Part shown: in pieces, positions 6,984 to 12,067 of the stretch
Numbering within the stretch: position 1 is the stretch's first letter
How the letters are laid out: every line of letters starts with the position of its first letter
Assembly (NCBI GenBank): GCA_023433985.1
Contig: JAEYTN010000441.1
Location: forward strand, 1-12,067
Direction of reading: 5' to 3'
Source of the DNA: Pseudomonadota bacterium
Lineage (GTDB): Bacteria > Pseudomonadota > Alphaproteobacteria > Rhizobiales > Devosiaceae
Length of the DNA: 12,067 bases
Made by a program: the position numbers and the translations under genes
Notes under the pieces: model-generated
What the model was told of the DNA's origin: nothing
The model's database searches: none
What the model saw: only the letters and a program-made list of their open reading frames with translations

Positions 6984-8810
6984 TTCGACAGTCACGCTCT
7001 TGGCCAGGTTGCGCGGCTGATCCACGTCGGTGCCCATGAAAGTCGCCGTGTGGTAGGCGAGCAACTGCACCGGGATCGTCGCCAGGATCGGCGCCACGAA
7101 CGGCGACACCTTGGGCAGCACGATGGTCTCGGCCACCCCCTCGCCCACCGTAGCGACCCCCTCCTCATCCGTGATCAGGATGATCTTCCCGCCGCGAGCC
7201 GCCACCTCCTGCATGTTGGAGAGCGTCTTCTCCATCAGGTCGTCCGAGGGCGCCACGACGATCACCGGCATCAGCTCGTCGACCAGCGCAATGGGCCCGT
7301 GCTTCAGCTCACCCGCCGCATAACCTTCGGCGTGTATGTAGCTGATTTCCTTCAGCTTCAGTGCCCCTTCCATGGCAATCGGGAACATCTGCCCCCGCCC
7401 CAGGTAGAGCACGTCCTTCGCCTTGCTCAACCCCTTGGAAATCCGCTCGATTTCGGCCTCAGTGCCGCTCAGCGCCGTCGAAATGGCGCTCGGCAGCTCG
7501 GTCAGGGCGCGAACCAGCTCCGCCTCCTCCCCCTCGGCCATCGTCCCCCGCGCCACCGCGGCGGCCACCGCCAGCGAGGCCAGCGCCGTCAGCTGGGCCG
7601 TGAAGGCCTTGGTCGAAGCCACCCCGATCTCCGGCCCGCACAGGGTCGGGAACACCACCTGGCTCTCCCGGGCGATGGTCGACTCGGGCGAGTTCAGCAG
7701 GGCGGTGATATACTGGCCCTCCCGGGCACAGTAGCGCAGCGCCGCCAGGGTATCGGCGGTCTCGCCCGACTGCGAGATGAACAGGCTCGCCCCACCCGGC
7801 GCCAGCGGGGGCTCGCGGTAGCGGAACTCGCTGGCCACGTCCACGTCCACCGGCAGCCGCGCGTAGCGCTCGAACCAGTACTTGGCCACCAGCCCGGCGT
7901 AGTACGCCGTGCCGCAGGCCGAAATCGTGAGGCGGCTCAAGTCATTGAAGTCGAAGGGCAGCTTCTCGCGCAGCGCCACCGCCTCGGCCCCCATGTCAAC
8001 GTAGTGGCTGAGCGTATGCGACACCGTCTCGGGCTGCTCGTAGATCTCCTTGGCCATGAAGTGCCGGTGGTTGCCCTTGTCCACCAGCAGCGCCGAGGCG
8101 TTGGAGACCAGCGTCTCCCGCTGCACGATGGCGTCGGAACCGTCGCGGATGACGACGCCATCCTTGGTCATCACCGCCCAGTCGCCATCCAGCAAGTAGC
8201 TGAGGCGGCTGGTGAAAGGCGCCAGCGCCATGGCGTCGGAGCCGAGATACATCTCGGTCGCCCCATAGCCGATGGCGAGCGGCGCCCCGCGCCGGGCGGC
8301 GATCAGCAACGCATCCTGCCCCTTGAACATGAAGGCCAGCGCGAAGGCCCCGCGCAGCTGCTTCAGCGTCCGCGCGACCGCCAGCTCCGGGTCGAGCCCA
8401 CGGTCCAGCTCGCGGGTCACCCACAGCGCCACGGACTCGGTGTCGGTCTGCGTCCTGGGCAGGTAGCCGTCCTTGCCAAGGTCCTCCAGCAGCTCACGAA
8501 AATTCTCGATGATGCCGTTATGAACCACCGCCACCTTGTCGGTGGCATGCGGGTGGGCATTGCCCTCCGTCGGCGCGCCATGCGTGGCCCAGCGGGTGTG
8601 CCCGATGCCGATATTGCCGGAGAGCGGCTCGAAGCTGAGCTTTTGCTGGAGGTTGCCGAGCTTGCCCTCTGCCCGGCGCCGGCTGATCTGCCCCGCCTCG
8701 AGCGTGGCGACGCCGGCACTGTCGTAGCCTCGATACTCGAGGCGCTTCAGCGCATCCACAAGGCGGGGTGCGACGGGTTCAGTTCCAATGATTCCGACGA
8801 TACCGCACAT
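6981..8810 (-). CDS. glmS: Glutamine--fructose-6-phosphate aminotransferase (isomerizing) GlmS
   Basis: GlmS converts fructose 6-phosphate and glutamine to glucosamine 6-phosphate and glutamate, the first committed step of amino-sugar and cell-wall synthesis. The 609 residues equal the usual bacterial length. The N-terminal class II glutaminase domain (about 1-220) has the catalytic Cys at position 2 (MCGIVGI) and the EYRGYDSAG motif. Two SIS sugar-phosphate isomerase domains follow: the first around 290-430, containing ISACGTAYYAG and SQSGET, the second around 460-600. His504 of the KHGP motif and Lys604 in the C-terminal DQPRNLAKSVTVE are the expected isomerase residues. The ATG at 8808-8810 lies 15 bases after the glmU stop, so the pair is an operon. 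Its ribosome binding site (GGAAGGG) sits in the loop of a junction hairpin. A glmS ribozyme would need far more leader than the 15 bases present. Confidence 0.98.
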   Translation of the reverse strand: MCGIVGIIGTEPVAPRLVDALKRLEYRGYDSAGVATLEAGQISRRRAEGKLGNLQQKLSFEPLSGNIGIGHTRWATHGAPTEGNAHPHATDKVAVVHNGIIENFRELLEDLGKDGYLPRTQTDTESVALWVTRELDRGLDPELAVARTLKQLRGAFALAFMFKGQDALLIAARRGAPLAIGYGATEMYLGSDAMALAPFTSRLSYLLDGDWAVMTKDGVVIRDGSDAIVQRETLVSNASALLVDKGNHRHFMAKEIYEQPETVSHTLSHYVDMGAEAVALREKLPFDFNDLSRLTISACGTAYYAGLVAKYWFERYARLPVDVDVASEFRYREPPLAPGGASLFISQSGETADTLAALRYCAREGQYITALLNSPESTIARESQVVFPTLCGPEIGVASTKAFTAQLTALASLAVAAAVARGTMAEGEEAELVRALTELPSAISTALSGTEAEIERISKGLSKAKDVLYLGRGQMFPIAMEGALKLKEISYIHAEGYAAGELKHGPIALVDELMPVIVVAPSDDLMEKTLSNMQEVAARGGKIILITDEEGVATVGEGVAETIVLPKVSPFVAPILATIPVQLLAYHTATFMGTDVDQPRNLAKSVTVE

Positions 8811-8834
8811 GGAAAGTGTCCCTTCCTACTTTCC
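8811..8834 (-). promoter_or_regulatory. Hairpin at the glmU-glmS junction holding the glmS Shine-Dalgarno in its loop
   Basis: In the minus-strand mRNA, GGAAAGT (8834-8828) pairs perfectly with ACTTTCC (8817-8811), leaving the 10-base loop AGGAAGGGAC (8827-8818). The 5' arm covers the last glmU codons and reaches the first base of its TAG stop. The loop carries the glmS ribosome binding site, and the 3' arm touches the glmS ATG. The structure could tune glmS translation through ribosomes finishing glmU, or mark an mRNA processing point. That enterobacterial glmUS mRNA is cut at this junction and sRNA-regulated is established; that anything similar happens here is inference. Confidence 0.5.
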
Positions 8835-10181
8835 GGATTTCGCTCGCTTGATGGCCTCGGCCCGTGCCCGCAGCTTCGGCGCGTAGCCGGCCTTGTTCTC
8901 CTGCCGCCCACGGGCAATGGCCATCGCCTCGGGCTCGACATCCTTGTTGATGGTGCTCCCCGACGCCGTATAGGCCCGGTCCCCCACCTTCACCGGAGCC
9001 ACCAGCGAAGTGTGCGAGCCAATGAACACATCCTCGCCGATGACGGTCCTGGACTTGTTCACCCCGTCGTAGTTCGAGGTGATGGTACCGGCGCCGATAT
9101 TGGTCCGGGCCCCCACCTCGGCATCGCCGAGATAGCTCAAATGACCGGCCTTAACCCCTTCACCCAGCTTGGACTTCTTCACCTCGACGAAATTGCCCAG
9201 GTGTACGTTCCGCCCCAGCTCCGCGCCGCCGCGGATCCGGGCGAACGGCCCGATGGTAGCGCCCTCCCCGATCACGACATCCTCGATATCGCAAAAGGCG
9301 CGTATCTCGACCCCGTCGCCGATCTTCACCCCGGGGCCGAAGACGACGTTCGGGTAGATGGTCACGTCGCGCCCGATCTCGGTGTCGTAGCTGAAGTAGA
9401 CCGTGGACGGGTCCTTGAGGGTGACGCCCGCGCGCATGAAGTCGTCGCGCCGCAGCTCCTGGAACTGCGCCTCGGCCTGCGCAAGCTTCCGCCTGTCGTC
9501 CACACCGATGACTTCGTTGGCATCGGCCTCGACAAACTCCACGCGACGCCCATCGGCGTTTGCGAGCTCCACCGCATCGGTGAGATAGAACTCGCCCTTG
9601 GCATTGGCATTACCGATCCGGCCGATGACCGAGCGCAGCGTATCCGCCCGGAAGCCCATGATGCCGGAGTTGCACAGTCCGATGGCGCGCTCCGCCTCGG
9701 TGGCGTCCTTGTGCTCGCGGATGGCCAACAACCGGCCGTTTTCAGTAACGAGGCGGCCGTAGCCGGTAGTATCCAGCGGCCGGAACCCCACCACCACGAT
9801 GTCCGCACCGGCATCGAGCCGCTCGGCGATTCCGGCGAGGGTCCCCTTCGAAACCAGCGGAGTGTCGGCATAGAGCACCAGCACGTGGCCTGCCGCATCC
9901 TTGTACACCGCCTCCGCCTGCCGCACGGCATGGCCGGTGCCCTTACGTTCGGCCTGGGTAGCGAAATGCGCGCCGGGCGCCAGCGCGGCGACCATCTGCT
10001 GCACCGCCTCATGGCCCGGGCCGATAACCACCGCCAGCGAGGAACTGCCGGCCGCCATCGCGGTGCGCACCGCATGACCCACCATTGGCAGGCCACCGAC
10101 CGGATGCAGCACCTTCGGCAGCGCCGACCGCATGCGCGTGCCCTCGCCCGCAGCCAGGATGATCGACAGCAGTTCCGTCAT
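8826..10181 (-). CDS. glmU: Bifunctional N-acetylglucosamine-1-phosphate uridyltransferase / glucosamine-1-phosphate acetyltransferase GlmU
   Basis: GlmU acetylates glucosamine 1-phosphate with acetyl-CoA and then couples it to UTP, giving UDP-GlcNAc for peptidoglycan and lipid A. The 451 residues are the normal length. The N-terminal nucleotidyltransferase domain (about 1-225) has LAAGEGTRM at 9-17 and Lys23 in PKVLH. The C-terminal left-handed beta-helix (about 245-435) shows hexapeptide-repeat segments such as VVIGEGATIGPFARI. His347 in HLSYLGDAEVG is the expected acetyl-transfer catalytic base, and the NYDGVNK block follows. The frame stays open upstream to 10634, but the family's N-terminus begins at the ATG at 10179-10181 and the upstream part overlaps the divergent gene, so I place the start there. 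Its ribosome binding site is weak (AAGAA). The TAG stop is 15 bases before glmS. Confidence 0.97.
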   Translation of the reverse strand: MTELLSIILAAGEGTRMRSALPKVLHPVGGLPMVGHAVRTAMAAGSSSLAVVIGPGHEAVQQMVAALAPGAHFATQAERKGTGHAVRQAEAVYKDAAGHVLVLYADTPLVSKGTLAGIAERLDAGADIVVVGFRPLDTTGYGRLVTENGRLLAIREHKDATEAERAIGLCNSGIMGFRADTLRSVIGRIGNANAKGEFYLTDAVELANADGRRVEFVEADANEVIGVDDRRKLAQAEAQFQELRRDDFMRAGVTLKDPSTVYFSYDTEIGRDVTIYPNVVFGPGVKIGDGVEIRAFCDIEDVVIGEGATIGPFARIRGGAELGRNVHLGNFVEVKKSKLGEGVKAGHLSYLGDAEVGARTNIGAGTITSNYDGVNKSRTVIGEDVFIGSHTSLVAPVKVGDRAYTASGSTINKDVEPEAMAIARGRQENKAGYAPKLRARAEAIKRAKSGK

Positions 10182-10320
10182 CGGTTCTTGTTCGCCCCGT
10201 TGGGGTTGGCGGTTTCCCCTGCGTTTATGGCACCAAGATGTTGGGAATCCGATAACGCGGTTAGCCAATGGTAAACTACGCTGAAGCGCCCCGATTCGTG
10301 GGCCAGAGGAGACCCGCGAC
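10182..10320. other. Divergent intergenic region between glmU and the SPOR-like gene
   Basis: These 139 bases must carry the promoters of both glmU (minus) and the SPOR-like gene (plus). On the minus strand a small hairpin, CCCC-AAC-GGGG (10205-10195), lies 13 bases before the glmU ATG. TAAACT (10272-10277, plus strand) resembles a -10 box, but I see no matching -35 at the right spacing. I do not call a promoter for either gene. Confidence 0.3.
10305..10312 (+). promoter_or_regulatory. Ribosome binding site fixing the GTG start of the SPOR-like gene
   Basis: AGAGGAGA lies 8 bases before the GTG at 10321. It is the strongest Shine-Dalgarno match near this frame and supports starting at this GTG. 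Confidence 0.75.
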
Positions 10321-11100
10321 GTGAAGGCTGCCGACCTGTTCCGCCCCGGCGATGTCACCAGATGGGGCATAACCGCTCTCGCCATCTGGGGCGTGGCGGT
10401 GCTGGGTGCGAATCTGTCGGGCCTCGTCCCGCCGAGCGTCTTTGCGGCGCTGCATGCCTCCCGGCTCGACGGCTCTACGCTCAACCAGGTGCGGGCGCAG
10501 GTGACCGCCCTGCAAACCGAGACAGCGCGGCTCAAGGGCGAGAACAGCCAGCTGGTGGCCCGTTTCAACCTCAACGAGGATTCGACCACCGCAATCACCA
10601 AGCGGGTCGGCGCGCTCGAGGTGAGCCTACCCAAGCTCGTCGAGCAGCAGCTCGCCGCAGTTCAGTCGATCGATCCCACTCCGACGGGCTCGGTCGACAA
10701 GCCGATCACCTTCGAAGTGGAGGGTGGGACGGTCGAGGTGCGGCAAAAGCCTCTGCTGCCGGGCTCCTCGGAAGTGACGTTCAAGCCGGTGCCGGTAGCC
10801 GCAGCGATGCCGGCGGAGCTTGCGCCCGACGGCTCGTCGGTGGGCATCGCGCTCGGTTTCCCCGTGGCGGCCGAAGAGGCCGGCGCACGCTGGCAGGAAC
10901 TGCTCGCCGAGGCCGGAACCATGCTTCTGGGCCTCGCCCCGGTGCTCGCGCCCTCCGACGGCAGCGCCGGCCAGCTTATCGTCGCCGGGCCGATGACCGA
11001 CAAGGCGTCGGCGCTCGACCTCTGCAAGCGCCTGGACCGACAGGGCATTCCCTGTGAGCCCCTGCCCTACGCCGGCGAGCCGCTGCCGCTGCTCAACTGA
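10321..11100 (+). CDS. Membrane-anchored coiled-coil protein with C-terminal SPOR-like domain, function unknown
   Basis: I do not recognise a named gene. The 259-residue protein has a short cytoplasmic N-terminus, one hydrophobic segment (about 15-36, WGITALAIWGVAVLGANLSG), and then a probable coiled coil (about 48-115; repeated Leu/Val/Ala with Glu, Lys and Gln, few prolines). A Pro/Thr/Val-rich linker (about 118-175) leads to a C-terminal domain (about 178-250). The VAGPMTDKASALDLCKRLDRQG pattern split over residues 221-242 looks like the second half of a SPOR (peptidoglycan-binding) domain: V-A-G-P, then an Ala/Cys helix, then Gly. C235 and C245 could form a disulfide. The expected topology is N-in with the rest periplasmic. 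The GTG start is supported by AGAGGAGA 8 bases upstream. It shares its upstream region with glmU, which would suit an envelope role, but SPOR assignment and function remain inference. Confidence 0.8.
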   Translation: MKAADLFRPGDVTRWGITALAIWGVAVLGANLSGLVPPSVFAALHASRLDGSTLNQVRAQVTALQTETARLKGENSQLVARFNLNEDSTTAITKRVGALEVSLPKLVEQQLAAVQSIDPTPTGSVDKPITFEVEGGTVEVRQKPLLPGSSEVTFKPVPVAAAMPAELAPDGSSVGIALGFPVAAEEAGARWQELLAEAGTMLLGLAPVLAPSDGSAGQLIVAGPMTDKASALDLCKRLDRQGIPCEPLPYAGEPLPLLN

Positions 11101-11109
11101 CGCGCGACC

Positions 11110-11141
11110 GCCCCGCGGCGATTGCGATTGACAGGCGGGGC
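11110..11141. repeat. GC-rich inverted repeat straddling the -35 of the tRNA-Lys promoter
   Basis: GCCCCGC (11110-11116) and GCGGGGC (11135-11141) are perfect 7-base inverted arms with an 18-base loop. They begin 9 bases after the stop codon of the SPOR-like gene. As RNA they could end its transcript, but no T run follows. As DNA they flank the -35 hexamer of the next promoter, one arm lying in the -35/-10 spacer. I cannot tell terminator from operator. Confidence 0.4.
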
Positions 11142-11155
11142 ACAATCCCTATGTT
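11128..11155 (+). promoter_or_regulatory. Sigma-70-type promoter for tRNA-Lys
   Basis: A perfect -35 hexamer TTGACA (11128-11133) is followed after 16 bases by TATGTT (11150-11155), a -10 matching TATAAT at four of six positions. Transcription would start near 11162, about 29 bases before the mature tRNA 5' end, leaving a short leader for RNase P to remove. This is the best promoter match in the window. Confidence 0.75.
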
Positions 11156-11190
11156 CCGCGCCGTTCCGGCCCAGCAGCCGGGCAAAACGA

Positions 11191-11265
11191 GCGCCCGTAG
11201 CTCAGTGGTAGAGCATTCGACTTTTAATCGAATGGTCCTGGGTTCGAATCCCAGCGGGCGTACCA
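11191..11265 (+). tRNA. tRNA-Lys (anticodon UUU)
   Basis: A full cloverleaf can be drawn. The acceptor stem GCGCCCG (11191-11197) pairs with CGGGCGT, with one G-U at the end. The D stem is GCTC/GAGC with a 7-base loop. The anticodon stem TTCGA/TCGAA encloses the loop CTTTTAA, whose anticodon is TTT. A 5-base variable region is followed by T stem CTGGG/CCCAG with loop TTCGAAT, then discriminator A. The CCA end is encoded (11263-11265). It decodes AAA and, by wobble, AAG. It has its own promoter and stands alone. Plausible-looking reading frames across it on both strands are spurious. Confidence 0.97.
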
Positions 11266-11491
11266 CTCTTCCCGCCGAAACCAAGCAGCTCGCGAGCGAC
11301 GGCCTGTACGCCGGAAAGCCGTCTCCGCCGGAGCAACACGGTGAGAGAAGCGAAATCGGCACCCAAGCAACCCACGGTCCGCATCGCCAAATCGCCATAT
11401 ACGAGGCGATTATCCTGCGGGAATCGGACACCCGACCATCGTTCTGCGCCCGGCATGTACATCCGACGAATACAGACTGGGAGATGGCATC
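11266..11491. other. Non-coding gap between tRNA-Lys and the oxidoreductase gene
   Basis: This 226-base stretch holds no convincing gene. GACGGC (11298-11303) and GCCGTC (11318-11323) form a 6-bp inverted repeat with a 14-base loop, 33 bases after the tRNA. It might be a tRNA terminator but lacks a T run. Base composition is more mixed here than in the core genes (for example the AT-richer 11391-11415). I see no integrase fragment and no second copy of the tRNA 3' end inside the window. Confidence 0.4.
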
Positions 11492-12067
11492 ATGCAAGCG
11501 ATCATAGTGACAGACCTGGCTGCGGGAACGGCCGGAATGGAGCTGGTAGACCGGCCCGAGCCGCAAGCAGCGATCAACGACGTCGTCGTAGAAGTCCATG
11601 CGTCGGGGTTCGTGCCGACCGAGCTGACATGGCCCTCGACATGGACCGATCGCGTCGGCAATGGACGGACCCCGACGATCCCGGGGCACAAACTGGCCGG
11701 CGTGGTCACTGCCCTAGGCTATCGCACGACGGGTTTGTCGGTCGGACAGCGGGTGTTCGGCCTCACTGACTGGCATCGGGACGGCACCTTGGCACAGTAT
11801 GTGGCCGTTGAAGCACGCAACCTTGCACCACTACCGGGCGACGTTGCCTTCACTGCGGGTGCCAGCCTGCCTATTTCGGGCCTGACTGCATGGCAGGGAC
11901 TGCTCGTGCACGGACGACTTCAGGCGGGTCAGAGCGTCCTGGTGCATGGTGCCGCCGGTGCGGTCGGCTCCATGGTGGTGCAGCTTGCACGCGAATTCGG
12001 AGGCTACGTGATCGGCACTGGTCGCGCTGCCGACCGCGACAAGTCGCTCGACTTCGGCGCACAGGAG
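11492..12067 (+). CDS. Zinc-independent MDR / quinone-oxidoreductase-like NADP-dependent oxidoreductase (3' truncated by window end)
   Basis: The first 192 residues of a medium-chain dehydrogenase/reductase are present; the frame is open to the last base, so the C-terminal part is missing. Such enzymes reduce quinones or activated double bonds with NADPH; the substrate cannot be told from sequence. The GroES-like catalytic domain opens with MQAIIV and contains PGHKLAGVV (64-72) and VGQRVFGL (84-91). The Rossmann domain begins with GAAGAVG at 153-159, the nucleotide-binding loop. The usual catalytic zinc ligands are not apparent. The ATG at 11492 is supported by GGGAG about 7 bases upstream. 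By hand count 57 of 192 codons end in A or T (third-position GC about 70%), against roughly 92% over the last 53 codons of recG, so this gene may have a different origin. The Lys in GHK, where relatives usually have Glu, is notable. Confidence 0.88.
   Translation, partial: MQAIIVTDLAAGTAGMELVDRPEPQAAINDVVVEVHASGFVPTELTWPSTWTDRVGNGRTPTIPGHKLAGVVTALGYRTTGLSVGQRVFGLTDWHRDGTLAQYVAVEARNLAPLPGDVAFTAGASLPISGLTAWQGLLVHGRLQAGQSVLVHGAAGAVGSMVVQLAREFGGYVIGTGRAADRDKSLDFGAQE

Noticed and set aside
8811..8825. glmS ribozyme/riboswitch upstream of glmS
   Set aside because: The leader is 15 bases and directly abuts glmU. The ribozyme needs well over 100 bases and is found mainly in Gram-positive bacteria.
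6897..10274. Open frame of 1125 residues opposite glmS and glmU
   Set aside because: It spans two unmistakable genes and their junction on the other strand, with His/Arg/Gly-rich low-complexity translation. It is a GC-bias shadow.
10182..10634. N-terminal extension of glmU to 10634
   Set aside because: The family N-terminus (MTELLSIILAAGEGTRM) begins at 10181. The upstream codons overlap the divergent gene and resemble nothing.
11151..11507. Plus-strand frame of 118 residues covering the tRNA and the gap after it
   Set aside because: It runs through the complete tRNA and has no protein-like character. The real downstream gene starts at 11492 in another frame.
11093..11689. Minus-strand frame across the tRNA whose translation contains GFEPRTIRLKVECSTTEL
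   Set aside because: This peptide is the well-known artefact of translating a tRNA gene in reverse. The tRNA-Lys cloverleaf at 11191-11265 explains it.

Overview
The window is ordinary, GC-rich chromosome of an alphaproteobacterium, most likely of the order Hyphomicrobiales (Rhizobiales; a Devosia-like lineage would fit, but this is inference). The grounds are an IalB-family secreted protein, an alphaproteobacterial-type SdhE in front of mfd and divergent from recG, the recG > < glmS-glmU arrangement, and very high G+C at third codon positions in the core genes.

Layout. A minus-strand block (28-4628) reads sdhE, mfd, then an IalB-family secreted protein. sdhE and mfd overlap by 4 bases and are probably co-transcribed from a promoter at about 4660-4688. 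recG (4719-6827) runs the other way from the same 90-base divergent gap, which also holds an imperfect inverted repeat. recG converges on glmS (6981-8810, minus). The 153-base gap between them holds an array of CGTT-type elements, three of them exact CGTTCA copies spaced 11 bases apart. glmU (8826-10181, minus) lies just upstream of glmS and forms a glmU-glmS operon. The 15-base junction holds a perfect 7-bp hairpin whose loop carries the glmS ribosome binding site. Divergent from glmU is a membrane-anchored coiled-coil protein with a C-terminal SPOR-like domain (10321-11100, GTG start). A consensus-like promoter then precedes tRNA-Lys(UUU) (11191-11265). The window ends inside a quinone-oxidoreductase-like MDR enzyme (11492-12067), whose third-position GC is clearly lower than that of the core genes.

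How the genes work together. Mfd and RecG are related superfamily 2 DNA translocases that rescue stalled transcription and stalled replication forks respectively. SdhE matures succinate dehydrogenase by promoting flavinylation. GlmS and GlmU supply the committed steps to UDP-GlcNAc, the precursor of peptidoglycan and lipid A. The neighbouring SPOR-like protein may act at the cell envelope, but its role is unknown.

I see no CRISPR array, insertion sequence, phage genes or defence system. The points most worth a second look are small regulatory structures in the gaps: the glmU/glmS hairpin, the CGTTCA array, and the inverted repeats at the sdhE/recG gap and at the tRNA promoter. The other is a possible shift to accessory DNA after the tRNA.
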